Of a stretch of DNA of 64,000 nt, positions 42,970 to 52,045 are shown piece after piece (within the stretch, counting starts at the first letter, position 1; each line of letters opens with the position of its first letter). Source of the stretch: Pseudobutyrivibrio xylanivorans (GTDB lineage Bacteria > Bacillota > Clostridia > Lachnospirales > Lachnospiraceae); assembly GCF_008935055.1 (NCBI RefSeq), contig NZ_CP043028.1, positions 2,076,501 through 2,140,500 on the forward strand, given 5' to 3'. A program made the position numbers and the translations under genes. The notes below the pieces were generated by a model. It was given only the letters and a program-made list of their open reading frames with translations, was not told where the DNA came from and did no database searches.

Positions 42970-43386
42970 ATGTTGGAGTGGATTAGAAAATCCAGCTTAA
43001 AGACGGCTGGTTTCATATCAGTTGCAATAGGACTGCTTACTATACTTGTTCATGTGCTGGTAATCACAGGGGTGCTACCTTATCTTTGGATAAATGGAGG
43101 TCGTTCGGAATCATTTGAAGCTGCTAAACAGACCTCTTTTTCATCAATTATAATCATTCTTGTAAGTATCGTAATTACGATAATAGCAAGTCAGATTATC
43201 CCAATCAAATTTAATAAGTTTTGGGGAATCGTGATATCAGTTTTCCTGATTGTTACATTACCATTGTCGTTCTTTGGGATTATTGAGCAGTTCCTTGGAA
43301 CCATGTTTGAAAAATGTGTCATGTCCATTGTGACAATAGTTGGATTTATCGCTGATGCAAGAATTGCTTTTGAAAAGAGATGGTAG
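42970..43386 (+). CDS. Four-helix membrane protein, unknown
   Basis: 138 residues with four hydrophobic segments (about 12-38, 57-78, 83-106, 110-130). No motif recognised. GGGAG precedes the ATG. The first hairpin repeat element begins 10 bp after its stop. Confidence 0.55.
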   Translation: MLEWIRKSSLKTAGFISVAIGLLTILVHVLVITGVLPYLWINGGRSESFEAAKQTSFSSIIIILVSIVITIIASQIIPIKFNKFWGIVISVFLIVTLPLSFFGIIEQFLGTMFEKCVMSIVTIVGFIADARIAFEKRW

Positions 43387-43396
43387 AAGACAAAGA

Positions 43397-43682
43397 TACA
43401 GTTTTTTTTAGAATTTTCTTAAATAACACTGTATGTTTTGGTATAGAAAATTTTCTTATTTAGAATTACTACAGTGTTTTTGAGTTTTTTGAAAATAAAA
43501 CTGTAGTAGAATTTATTATTATACTCTATAAATTATATATGTGGCATATTTAAGATGCTGAATAATGTAGCCAAGCAATGTAATACAGTGTTATTTGGGT
43601 TTTTACAAAAAAACACTGTATATGTAGAATCTGGAAAAAATATTTCTACAGTGTTTTCTTGAAATTTAACAAAAACACTGTA
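43397..43682 (+). repeat. Eight-arm hairpin repeat element, copy 1
   Basis: 286 bp made of four arm pairs: 43397-43433, 43470-43505, 43584-43620 and 43647-43682. Each pair begins TACAGT(G) and ends (C)ACTGTA. The first and fourth arms lack the GTG/CAC part (TACAGTTTT, AAAACTGTA), as in copy 2. Adjacent arms can also pair across units. No reading frame. It fills most of the 347-bp gap between two genes. Confidence 0.75.
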
Positions 43683-43733
43683 AAATAGGGAGTTTTTGTT
43701 TATATATAATCCTATATCTACGGGAGGTTTATT

Positions 43734-43945
43734 ATGAAACTAATTGAACCAACAATGGAATATGCAAAGGAAATACAAGAATACAGACAGGCCTTCCTAG
43801 AATCTGGAGATTCCGTGGATGGCTGTGGTGGTCTTAGAAGATTTGAAAATTCACAGGACTGGATAGAGCAGGTGGAGTCTATGAATCAACAGTCTTCGAG
43901 CCAAATGAGAAGGTTAATTTAGAGAGGTATTGGATAGAGTTATAG
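43734..43945 (+). pseudogene. Collapsed GNAT acetyltransferase gene
   Basis: The first 50 codons (MKLIEPTMEYAKEIQEYRQA, then GGLRRFENSQDWIEQVES) are a GNAT N-terminus. The middle with the CoA loop is missing. The last about 20 codons appear in another frame (YESTVFEPNEKVNLERYWIEL). GGGAGG precedes the ATG, so expression signals remain. Confidence 0.65.
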
Positions 43946-43954
43946 GGGGAAACT

Positions 43955-44128
43955 ATGGCAGATGTTTCATTGATAAAGGCAAATAAATCCGATATGCAAA
44001 CTATTTGGATTATGTCAGAATATAGAAATAAGGGTTATGCCAGTGCTGCTATAAAAGCTGCAGAGGACATACATGGTGCTAATAACTGGATTTTTGGGTA
44101 TTCCCTGAACATAGAGGAAATGTTATGA
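43955..44128 (+). pseudogene. Chimera of GNAT gene fragments
   Basis: A 57-codon frame. MADVSLIKANKSDMQTIW resembles a GNAT start, IMSEYRNKGYASAAIKAAED a GNAT CoA-binding segment, and the last 36 bp closely match, in another frame, the DFWVFPEHRGNG segment of the GNAT gene at 46120-46587. So parts of two or three acetyltransferase genes are joined. The end overlaps the next start. Confidence 0.55.
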
Positions 44129-44946
44129 ATAAAGAAGAAAAAAATGGTGTTACTTACATGACATTTGATTCACTTAAAAATGCTGGAGTGAAGCATGCTT
44201 TTTCAACCAGACTTGGAGGGGTAAGCAAAGGTGTATTTGAATCTCTGAACTTGCGCACTAACAGTGAAGATAATGTTGATAATATACATGAGAATTATAA
44301 GATAATGTGCAAAGCACTTGATATGAATTATGATAGCATGTGCTTTTCAATGCAGACTCATACAGCAAATGTAATTGTAGTAGATGAAAAGGATGCAGGA
44401 AATGGAATCACAAAACCTCTTCCCTATAAGGACGTGGATGGAATCGTCACAAATGTTAAGGACATGCCACTAGTCACAGCTCATGCTGATTGTGTGCCAC
44501 TGTTTTTCTACGACCCAGTAAAGCGGGTAGTTGGCCTTTCACATTCGGGCTGGAAAGGAACCGTTGGAAAAATTGGCAAAGTCACTGTAGAAAAAATGAC
44601 AGAAGCTTTTGATTCAAATCCAGAGGATATCTTGTGTGGAATCGGACCAAGCATCTGCAAAAACTGTTATGAAGTTAGTGCTGATGTGGCAGAGGCGTGT
44701 ATTGAAGCGTTTGGAGAAGAGCAAAAATCTAAAATCCTTAGTAAGTCTTTATTTAATCCAACAGACAATAATAAATATATGCTTGATTTATGGGCAGCAT
44801 GCAAAATCGCACTTATAGAGGCAGGTGTTCTAGAGGCACACATAGAAGTTACCGATTATTGCACCAGATGTCATCCTGATTTATTCTTCTCACATAGAGT
44901 GATGGGAGCTAATCGCGGAGGACAGGCAGCGTTTATTTCGCTGTAA
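44125..44946 (+). CDS. pgeF: Peptidoglycan editing factor family protein (multicopper polyphenol oxidase fold)
   Basis: 273 residues. Metal-site motifs THTANVIVVD, ITAHADCVPLFFYD-like TAHADCVPLF, GLSHSGWKGT and the end CTRCHPDLFFSHR identify the PgeF/YfiH (laccase-domain) family, which removes wrong amino acids from peptidoglycan precursors or cleaves purine nucleosides. Its start lies in the remains of GNAT genes, with GAGGAAA upstream. Confidence 0.88.
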   Translation: MNKEEKNGVTYMTFDSLKNAGVKHAFSTRLGGVSKGVFESLNLRTNSEDNVDNIHENYKIMCKALDMNYDSMCFSMQTHTANVIVVDEKDAGNGITKPLPYKDVDGIVTNVKDMPLVTAHADCVPLFFYDPVKRVVGLSHSGWKGTVGKIGKVTVEKMTEAFDSNPEDILCGIGPSICKNCYEVSADVAEACIEAFGEEQKSKILSKSLFNPTDNNKYMLDLWAACKIALIEAGVLEAHIEVTDYCTRCHPDLFFSHRVMGANRGGQAAFISL

Positions 44947-44975
44947 ATTTATAAAGTAACAGGAGAATAGGACAC

Positions 44976-45464
44976 ATGAAGAAGTTAAAACTAATCAATG
45001 AGGACTATCAAGGTCATGTGGATATAATGAGACATGCCTGCAGAGGCATTGTCATAAGGGATGGTAAAATTCTTTTAAGTTATGTAGAGAAATATGATAA
45101 CTATATGCTTCCAGGTGGAGGCGTAGAGGGGGATGAGTCTTTAGAGGAATGCTGTGCACGTGAGCTTCTTGAAGAAACCGGTATTGTGGTAAGGCCAACA
45201 GAATATTACCTGGAAATAGAAGAATTATTCGATGTATGGCAGCATTTTAATCACTACTTTACCTGTGAGTTTGTAGAAGATATAGGAGTACTTAATCTTA
45301 CAGAGGCTGAAAAGAATGCAAACTATAAGCATGTGTGGCTTCCTATAGATGAGGCTAAGCAGATTTTTGGAGAGTATGAGAAGTATCATCATACTGCGAT
45401 TGAGCTTTATGGACTTTACCGCAGAGAGTATGAAGCTTTAAAGGCATTGGATGAAATAGAATAA
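44976..45464 (+). CDS. NUDIX hydrolase
   Basis: 162 residues with a full NUDIX box, from GGGVEGDESLEE to RELLEETGI. It hydrolyses a nucleoside diphosphate linked to another group; substrate unknown. AGGAGAA precedes the ATG. The 97-bp gap after it may hold remnants of another gene in two frames (GWRYTFQPELEKKSYRG), not assignable. Confidence 0.9.
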   Translation: MKKLKLINEDYQGHVDIMRHACRGIVIRDGKILLSYVEKYDNYMLPGGGVEGDESLEECCARELLEETGIVVRPTEYYLEIEELFDVWQHFNHYFTCEFVEDIGVLNLTEAEKNANYKHVWLPIDEAKQIFGEYEKYHHTAIELYGLYRREYEALKALDEIE

Positions 45465-45561
45465 AAGAATTTATGAGAGTATTGTGAAAAGCTTAAAGGT
45501 TGGCGCTATACCTTTCAGCCAGAGCTAGAAAAAAAGAGTTATAGGGGACTTGAAGGAAAAA

Positions 45562-46089
45562 ATGACACTTGATGAATTAAGACTTGATATTGCAAAAGAA
45601 CAGAAAAAGGGAATTCCTTTTATAGCAGCATCTATTATTCTTTGGGGACTGATTGCGATAGTTACTATACTTCAGATTCCTATTAAATCTATGAATATTT
45701 TAGTATTTTGTTGTTCGTGCCCATTGATGCCGCTAGCCATAATATTTGGAAAAATAGTCAAGGTGGATTTGTTTTCAAAAAAGAATCCACTTAGCAATGC
45801 GGGGTTATTGTTTACAATGAATCAAATGCTATATATCTTAATTGTTATGTGGGTATTTAGCGCTGTTCCAGAAAAAATGGTTATGGTATTTGCAATGGTT
45901 TTTGGCGCACATTTACTACCATATTCATGGCTGTATATTTCTAAGGCATATATTATTTTTGCAGTGGCTATACCAGTGATTTCACTGATACTTGGTGTGC
46001 TTTTTACCTCTACAGTAGTAGCATTATCAGTATGCTTATGTGAAGTGATATTTCTATTGATTTTAGTTTATGAAGTTAAGAAATTATAA
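45562..46089 (+). CDS. Integral membrane protein, DUF7010-like
   Basis: 175 residues, about six hydrophobic segments, starting TLDELRLDIAKEQKKGIPFI. It resembles a small membrane family annotated DUF7010; no function is known. I prefer the ATG at 45562 after GAAGGA; a TTG at 45550 after GGGG is the alternative. Confidence 0.55.
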   Translation: MTLDELRLDIAKEQKKGIPFIAASIILWGLIAIVTILQIPIKSMNILVFCCSCPLMPLAIIFGKIVKVDLFSKKNPLSNAGLLFTMNQMLYILIVMWVFSAVPEKMVMVFAMVFGAHLLPYSWLYISKAYIIFAVAIPVISLILGVLFTSTVVALSVCLCEVIFLLILVYEVKKL

Positions 46090-46119
46090 GACTTATTCAA
46101 TATAGAAAAGGGTAATATA

Positions 46120-46587
46120 ATGATATTAATCGAAGAAATTCCAGTAGAAAATATAAACGAATTCTGGTCCATCCATTTAAAGTATTTAGTGGATGATGGA
46201 ATTATAGACGATCCAGAGGATATAGAATATTTCTCAGGAGATGAATATAGAGATATTATCAAAGAGCATATGATTCGTAAATGCGATAAACATCATATGG
46301 TATATTTCAAAGAAGATAAGAATCGAATTGGAGCTGCCCAGTATAATACTTATCAGAGTGAAGATGGTAAGTGTTTTGTAATGGATTTTTGGGTATTCCC
46401 AGAACATAGAGGAAATGGTATGGGCCATAAATGCTTTGAGGCACTTGAAAAATATACTAAAGCAGATGGTGCTTCATACTATGAAATCAATAGTGAAAAA
46501 GAAGATTCCATCAGATTTTGGAAATCAATTGGATTTGTAGAAAATGGTACTGACGAATATGACATGCAGCTTTTTATAAAGCGTTAG
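46120..46587 (+). CDS. GNAT acetyltransferase
   Basis: 155 residues. DFWVFPEHRGNGMGHKCFEALEKY is the acetyl-CoA-binding region, and YYEINSEKEDSIRFWKSIGF the typical C-terminal part. Substrate unknown. AAAGGG precedes the ATG. A related fragment survives in the pseudogene at 43955-44128. Confidence 0.88.
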   Translation: MILIEEIPVENINEFWSIHLKYLVDDGIIDDPEDIEYFSGDEYRDIIKEHMIRKCDKHHMVYFKEDKNRIGAAQYNTYQSEDGKCFVMDFWVFPEHRGNGMGHKCFEALEKYTKADGASYYEINSEKEDSIRFWKSIGFVENGTDEYDMQLFIKR

Positions 46588-46595
46588 GAGTATTA

Positions 46596-47114
46596 ATGGT
46601 TATAATAATTACAGGTGCATCTCATGTGGGAAAAACTGTTTTGTCACAGAGGATGCTGGAAAAATATAAATATCCCTATGTATCAATCGACCATTTGAAA
46701 ATGGGATTGATTAGAAGCGGGAACACAGAGCTAACACCAGAGGATGATGAACAGCTTGTAGGATATCTATGGCCTATTGTCAGGGAGATGATTAAGACTG
46801 CCATAGAGAACCAGCAGAATCTAATCATTGAAGGATGTTATGTTCCTTTTGATTGGAGAAAGGATTTTGATGAGCAGTATTTACAGGAGATTGCATTTAT
46901 CTGCTTAGCCATGACAGATGAGTACATTGATTCTCATTTTGATGAGATATTGAATCATGCATTAGATATTGAGACTAGGCTAGATGATAGTGATTGCACG
47001 GTTGAAAGACTAAAAGCTGATAATAGACAAGTGATTTCGGAATATCAGAACGCTGGGGAGAAAGTAATCTTGATTGATGGGGATTATGAGCAGGTAATTA
47101 AGAGCTTGTTATGA
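46596..47114 (+). CDS. P-loop kinase-like protein
   Basis: 172 residues with Walker A ITGASHVGKTVLS, followed by SIDHLKMGLIRSG and NLIIEGCYVPFDW, as in small nucleotide/shikimate-like kinases and zeta-toxin-like proteins. Substrate unknown. TTAGGAG precedes the ATG. The second hairpin repeat follows the stop. Confidence 0.75.
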   Translation: MVIIITGASHVGKTVLSQRMLEKYKYPYVSIDHLKMGLIRSGNTELTPEDDEQLVGYLWPIVREMIKTAIENQQNLIIEGCYVPFDWRKDFDEQYLQEIAFICLAMTDEYIDSHFDEILNHALDIETRLDDSDCTVERLKADNRQVISEYQNAGEKVILIDGDYEQVIKSLL

Positions 47115-47129
47115 TTTATACAGTCAACT

Positions 47130-47405
47130 TACAGTTTTTTTTGAGATTTTTTGAAATAACACTGTATGTTTTGAATTTGAAAATAAAGACCATACAGTGT
47201 TTTTAGGTTTTTTTCCAAAATAACTGTAAAGCTTCTTTGAGTAATTCACTATTAGTAGAATGTGTTGTCTATTTGAACAGTGGTTTAATACAATTATGAG
47301 GACTTATACAGTGTTATTTCAATTTTTATGAAAAACACTGTATGATATTGATTTCAAAAAATTTTTCATACAGTGTTTTTGAGAAAAACTAACAGAAACA
47401 CTGTA
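47130..47405 (+). repeat. Eight-arm hairpin repeat element, copy 2
   Basis: 276 bp with arm pairs at 47130-47166, 47193-47228, 47307-47342 and 47369-47405. Same order, orientation and nearly the same spacing as copy 1 (the middle spacer is 78 nt in both). Arms 1 and 4 again lack GTG/CAC. Neighbouring arms form perfect alternative stems, for example AACACTGTATG/CATACAGTGTT and a 14-bp pair between units 3 and 4. The loops and spacers differ widely from copy 1. Confidence 0.75.
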
Positions 47406-47427
47406 TTATTTATGAACAGGGGAAAAT

Positions 47428-48051
47428 ATGAACCAAAAAGAAAGAATGCTTGCGAATCTTCCATATAAGGCATGGCTTGATGGCCTTAGTGAAGATCGCA
47501 TGGAAAATAAAAAGAAGATATATAAGTACAACAACATGGAGCCTGATAAGCAGGGTGAAAGGGATAAGCTTATAAAAGAAATTCTGGGCAAGACAGGAGA
47601 ATGCATAAATGTAGAAGCTCCTTTTCACTGCGACTATGGCTACAATATCGAGGTTGGAGAAAACTTCTTTGCCAATTACAACCTGGTGGTCCTTGATGTG
47701 GGAAAAGTCAAAATTGGGGATAACGCTCAGATAGCGCCAAATGTAGCCATATATACGGCAGGCCATCCAATTCATCCAGACTCTAGAAATTCAGGTTATG
47801 AATATGGTATAGATGTCACTATAGGCGATAATGTTTGGATTGGAGGAAATACCTGCATCATGCCAGGTGTGACCATAGGAAATAACGTGGTTATTGGTGG
47901 TGGAAGTGTTGTAAACAAAGATCTTCCAGATAATGTTATTGCAGTTGGGAACCCTTGTAAGGTGGTTAGGAAAATCACAGAAGCTGACAGGGATTTTTAT
48001 TATAAAGATAGAAAGTTTGATGTAGCCGACTATATCCCAGAAGAGAAGTAA
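47428..48051 (+). CDS. Maltose/galactoside O-acetyltransferase (left-handed beta helix)
   Basis: 207 residues. N-terminal Maa domain (ERMLANLPYKAWLDG), hexapeptide repeats with the catalytic His region GHPIHPD, and IGDNVWIGGNTCIMPGVTIG. It transfers acetyl from acetyl-CoA to sugars, perhaps to clear non-metabolised ones. AGGGG precedes the ATG. The next gene abuts with no gap. Confidence 0.88.
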   Translation: MNQKERMLANLPYKAWLDGLSEDRMENKKKIYKYNNMEPDKQGERDKLIKEILGKTGECINVEAPFHCDYGYNIEVGENFFANYNLVVLDVGKVKIGDNAQIAPNVAIYTAGHPIHPDSRNSGYEYGIDVTIGDNVWIGGNTCIMPGVTIGNNVVIGGGSVVNKDLPDNVIAVGNPCKVVRKITEADRDFYYKDRKFDVADYIPEEK

Positions 48052-48975
48052 ATGGAAAATAAGAACCTACTTAAAAACAAAATAGTGGTATGCCTCTTGG
48101 CAATTGTTTGTTGCCTGCTTTGGGGCAGTGCCTTTCCAAGTATAAAAATTGGTTACAGGCTTTTTGAAATCGATGCCAGCGATAGCATGTCACAGATTCT
48201 TTTTGCCGGAATCAGATTTTTTCTAGCGGGAATACTTGCTATTATTTTTGGCAGTCTTCTTCAGAAAAAGGTTTTGTATCCAAAGAAGGAATCATGGCGC
48301 ATGGTATGTACACTCAGTCTGTTCCAGACCATTCTACAGTATTTCTTTTTTTACATGGGCCTGGCTCATGCATCAGGTGTGAAGTCATCTATTATCAATG
48401 GTATGAGCACCTTCTTCGCAATCCTTCTAGCTTGTCTTGTACGAAAGCAGGAGCGATTAACTACTAACAAGGTGGTAGGCTGCGTGCTTGGTGCTGTGGG
48501 AGTAATAATAGTAAGCCTTGCTGGTGGGAGCATAGGTGAGGGCTTTGCAATCAATGGCGAAGGATTCATCCTTGTGGCATCGGTGTCCTATGCCATCTCA
48601 TCAGTGCTTATCAAGGAGTATTCCATCAAAGAAAATCCAGTAACCTTAAGCGGTTATCAGTTCATCATAGGAGGAATTGTTATGATGCTGGTTGGATTTT
48701 TGGCAGGTGGAAGGCTTTACATGACATCACTTGCAGGCATTCCACTTATCATTTACATGGCGTTGATTTCATCTGTAGCATATTCAATTTGGGGCATGCT
48801 TTTAAAGTACAATCCAGTATCGTCAGTTACAATATACGGATTTACGAATCCGATTTTTGGTGCATTGCTTTCAGCTATACTTTTGTCAGAGTGGAAGACA
48901 ATTACAGCTCAGTATCTGGTGGCGCTTGTACTTGTAAGCCTTGGAATTTATATTGTAAATAGAGTAAATAATTAG
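48052..48975 (+). CDS. EamA/DMT family transporter
   Basis: 307 residues with ten hydrophobic segments in two EamA repeats (CCLLWGSAFPSIKIGY in the first; SVAYSIWGMLLKYNPVSSVTI in the second). Probably exports metabolites. It begins immediately after the acetyltransferase stop, so the two may work together, for example on sugars or amino acids; that link is inference. Confidence 0.88.
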   Translation: MENKNLLKNKIVVCLLAIVCCLLWGSAFPSIKIGYRLFEIDASDSMSQILFAGIRFFLAGILAIIFGSLLQKKVLYPKKESWRMVCTLSLFQTILQYFFFYMGLAHASGVKSSIINGMSTFFAILLACLVRKQERLTTNKVVGCVLGAVGVIIVSLAGGSIGEGFAINGEGFILVASVSYAISSVLIKEYSIKENPVTLSGYQFIIGGIVMMLVGFLAGGRLYMTSLAGIPLIIYMALISSVAYSIWGMLLKYNPVSSVTIYGFTNPIFGALLSAILLSEWKTITAQYLVALVLVSLGIYIVNRVNN

Positions 48976-48978
48976 CAA

Positions 48979-49020
48979 CAAAAAAGCCTACTCCTCAAAT
49001 ACTTGAGGAAGTAGGCTTTT
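48979..49020. terminator. Bidirectional terminator
   Basis: AAAAGCCTACT-CCTCAA/TTGAGG-AGTAGGCTTTT, between convergent genes. Confidence 0.88.
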
Positions 49021-49032
49021 ATATATATTCAG

Positions 49033-49890
49033 TTATTCTTCAAACATAAGGTCCATGGTACCTGTTTCAAATCCGCAGAGAACTTCTGCTGTCACATCCT
49101 TGTAGCTGTCTCCATCTGGTTCCTGATAGTTTAGGTAAAGAGTTTCACCTTTCCATTCAAGAGATGGTGTGATGGAAGGGTCCTCAGAGTGATACCAACG
49201 CACATAAGCGTGATTCATATTGTTGTCGTCACTATACAGATTGTCATTTAAAATCAGGCCGTAGGTACCTTCTTCTTTGCTTATGACACCATATACTTTG
49301 TATCTTCCTGTAGAATCCTCTGCCATTTTAATTATGGCATCAGCATTTTCTTTAAGTTCAGCAGTGCTGCTCCAATCAAGCGGCTCCTTATTTTCATCTG
49401 CATACTGCTCAACTATTCTATCAATAACTGAACTATAGTTGTAAGGTGAAGGTTGTACTTGACCACTTTCATCCTTTGTGTACTGGGCAACGATGTAGTC
49501 ATCCCCAAGCATATACGTGAGCATATCCATGTTTCCGATTAGATCAAAAGCCTGGTTTGCGTTCTCATCCAACTCGTTATAAAGTGGCTTAACGCTATCA
49601 TCCTTTTTCAAAAATACTTTTAGTTCATAAGGATAATCTGTTGTTTGAAGCTCAACACTATCATAGCTGTATCCTTCTGGGTACTTTTGGTTTGAAGCAA
49701 TACCAACCACATTTGAATTGTCACCAATAAAATCGGTTCTGAATTGTTCCAGGTCTACAGTGGTTTCAGCTGTCTCAGTGACTTCAGGCTCAGCTGTTTC
49801 CTCAGTGGATGTAGTTGCAGGTGCTTCTGCCTTACCACAGGCTGTCAATGCTAGTGCTAGCATCATGCAAGTAAGTAATTTTTTGTTCAT
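49033..49890 (-). CDS. Lipoprotein of unknown function
   Basis: 285 residues. Signal peptide with lipobox LTACGKAE (Cys 19), then a Thr/Glu-rich linker (about 24-48), then a soluble domain without a recognised family. Attached to the outer face of the cytoplasmic membrane. The gene is alone on the minus strand within the plus-strand tract. Confidence 0.7.
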   Translation of the reverse strand: MNKKLLTCMMLALALTACGKAEAPATTSTEETAEPEVTETAETTVDLEQFRTDFIGDNSNVVGIASNQKYPEGYSYDSVELQTTDYPYELKVFLKKDDSVKPLYNELDENANQAFDLIGNMDMLTYMLGDDYIVAQYTKDESGQVQPSPYNYSSVIDRIVEQYADENKEPLDWSSTAELKENADAIIKMAEDSTGRYKVYGVISKEEGTYGLILNDNLYSDDNNMNHAYVRWYHSEDPSITPSLEWKGETLYLNYQEPDGDSYKDVTAEVLCGFETGTMDLMFEE

Positions 49891-50044
49891 TTTAATTGTT
49901 TGCCTCCCCGTAAAATTTTATACTCAAATTATTATATATGTCTAAATGGATAATAGCAAATTAAATGCCTTTGCTATGCAACAAAGTAAGGATTTAGTAT
50001 ACTAATTTGTGGTACACCTAGAGGTATTAGAGAAAGGGGTTTTT

Positions 50045-50899
50045 ATGAACAGTTTAGATAGCAGAATAAAGCTTAATAACAACACGGCCATTCCTTGCTT
50101 AGGTTACGGAACATACAAAATCAAGGATGCAGATGAGGCGTATAATTCAGTAATATCAGCTCTTGATGCAGGATATCGTCATATCGATACGGCTGCATTT
50201 TATGAGAATGAGAAACCAGTGGGAAAGGCGATAAATGATTATATAAATTCTCATGGCCTAAAGCGTGAAGATATTTTTGTTACCAGCAAGGCCTGGAAGA
50301 CAGAGCTTGGATATGAGAAGACATTAAAGGCTTTTGAAAAGACAATGGAAGAAATCGAATTAGATTATCTGGATTTGTATCTTGTTCATTGGCCTGCTTC
50401 CTATGCTTTTGATGATGACTGGGAGAATACTAATCGTGCTACATGGAAGGCCATGATGGAAATCTATAAGTCTGGCAGGGTTAAGGCTATAGGTGTGTCA
50501 AATTTCCTGACACATCATCTTGACACCATTATTGATATGGAGGTAATGCCTGCTGTAAATCAGATAGAAATTAATCCTGGATTTCTTCAAAAGGAAACCG
50601 TGGACTATTGTCAGGAAAAAGGTATTTTGGTGGAGGCATGGAGTCCACTGGGACGAGGAAAGTCACTGAATCATCCTACGATGGAAAAATTGGCAGCTAA
50701 GTATAATAAGACTGTCGCTCAGATTATATTGCGCTGGGAGATACAGCATGATATTGTTCCACTTCCAAAATCTACTACACCTTCACGAATAATAGAGAAT
50801 TCTAAGGTATTTGATTTTGAACTCAATGCTGAGGACATGAGAACAATTGATGCAATAGAACCTTATGGAAACAGTGGCCACGGACCAGATGATAAGTAG
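50045..50899 (+). CDS. Aldo/keto reductase
   Basis: 284 residues. Catalytic tetrad visible: Asp in RHIDTAAFYENE, Tyr in the same segment, Lys in TSKAWKTE, His in YLVHWPASY. NADPH site near PLPKSTTPSRI. Reduces aldehydes or ketones; substrate unknown. The ATG at 50045 follows AAAGGGG; the frame extends to a GTG at 50009 without a site. Confidence 0.9.
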   Translation: MNSLDSRIKLNNNTAIPCLGYGTYKIKDADEAYNSVISALDAGYRHIDTAAFYENEKPVGKAINDYINSHGLKREDIFVTSKAWKTELGYEKTLKAFEKTMEEIELDYLDLYLVHWPASYAFDDDWENTNRATWKAMMEIYKSGRVKAIGVSNFLTHHLDTIIDMEVMPAVNQIEINPGFLQKETVDYCQEKGILVEAWSPLGRGKSLNHPTMEKLAAKYNKTVAQIILRWEIQHDIVPLPKSTTPSRIIENSKVFDFELNAEDMRTIDAIEPYGNSGHGPDDK

Positions 50900-50934
50900 A
50901 AGAAAATATAAGAGACATAATGAGGGGGATTATA

Positions 50935-51705
50935 GTGAACTACTTTGTAGAAGGACTGCAGGGCAGTGGTAAGAGCACACTTGTAAAAAAACTTTCAGAA
51001 AAGCATCCAAATTATACTGCTATACACGAGGGAGATTATTCTCCGGTGGAATTGGCTTGGTGTGCTTATGTGGATAAGAAAACATATGGTGATATTCTTG
51101 AAAAGTATAAGGATATTCGTGAAGAGATAGAAAAGAAATCTTTCGCAGAAGGCGACCGTATGATTATCTGCTACACCAAGATTCTTACGGATATTCCGGG
51201 ATTCCACAAAGACCTAGAGAAATATGAAATATACAACGGTAATTTGTCACCTGAAACATTTAAAGAGGTCATTCTTGAAAGATTAAAAAAATGGGACGGA
51301 GATAACAATATCTTTGAATGCTCAATCTTTCAAAATATTATTGAAGATATGATTCTCTTTCAAAAATGTAGCGATGAGGAAATTATGGATTTTTATAAGC
51401 AGATAAAAGAAGTTATTGCTGATAAGCCAGGTGTGATAATGTATCTTGCGTCTGATGATATTAAAGCAAATATTGATGTCATAAGAAAAGAAAGATCCGA
51501 TGATCAGGGGAACGAAATGTGGTTTCCACTTATGATGGGATACTTCGACAATTCACCTTATGCACTTGAAAAAAACGTGAAGGGTTATGATGCTTTGCTT
51601 AAGCATTTTAAGCATAGGCAGGAACTGGAACTTCGTATATGCGAAGAGCTATTCAAAGATAGAAGTATTATTCTTAGGTCAAAAAACTACTCTATATGTT
51701 TTTAA
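50935..51705 (+). CDS. P-loop NTPase/kinase-like protein
   Basis: 256 residues with Walker A VEGLQGSGKSTLVKK, then a long helical region with RMIICYTKI and EMWFPLMMGYF. It resembles thymidylate kinase-like P-loop proteins of unknown substrate. I choose GTG at 50935, 6 nt after AGGGGG; the ATG at 50920 would contain that site. Confidence 0.65.
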   Translation: MNYFVEGLQGSGKSTLVKKLSEKHPNYTAIHEGDYSPVELAWCAYVDKKTYGDILEKYKDIREEIEKKSFAEGDRMIICYTKILTDIPGFHKDLEKYEIYNGNLSPETFKEVILERLKKWDGDNNIFECSIFQNIIEDMILFQKCSDEEIMDFYKQIKEVIADKPGVIMYLASDDIKANIDVIRKERSDDQGNEMWFPLMMGYFDNSPYALEKNVKGYDALLKHFKHRQELELRICEELFKDRSIILRSKNYSICF

Positions 51706-51728
51706 ATGTATGTGAAGGAGATAATAAA

Positions 51729-51902
51729 ATGGAAACATGGTATTACACAGTTGTAAGCATAGATGGAGACTATGCAAATCTTAAAAGAACAGATATTGAA
51801 TCAGACGAGCTTAAGCTTGTGGCAAGAGCACTTCTTCCTTCAGATATTGAAGAAGGCACAAGTCTTAAATATGAATTAATGCAGTATACCATTGTAGGAT
51901 AA
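51729..51902 (+). CDS. Small hypothetical protein
   Basis: 57 residues starting METWYYTVVSIDGDYANLKR; acidic, beta-rich in appearance, no family recognised. GAAGGAG precedes the ATG and a terminator follows the stop. Confidence 0.6.
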   Translation: METWYYTVVSIDGDYANLKRTDIESDELKLVARALLPSDIEEGTSLKYELMQYTIVG

Positions 51903-51917
51903 CAAAGCAATGATACC

Positions 51918-51957
51918 GAGAGCCAAAGATTCATTTCTTTGGCTCTCAAATTTTTTT
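51918..51957 (+). terminator. Intrinsic terminator
   Basis: GAGAGCCAAAG/CTTTGGCTCTC stem, AAA, then seven T residues. Confidence 0.9.
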
Positions 51958-52045
51958 ACATTTGTACTTGCTTTAATCTTAAGAGAAATGGAAAATAGAA
52001 ATAGGGAGCAGAAAAATAACTACTAATTATATAAGGGAAAAATAA

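Noticed and set aside
45465..45561. Possible gene remnant between NUDIX and membrane protein
   Set aside because: Two short frames look protein-like but could not be tied to any family.
43397..47405. CRISPR array reading of the TACAGTG repeats
   Set aside because: Arms alternate in orientation, spacing is irregular, only eight arms per copy, and no cas genes.
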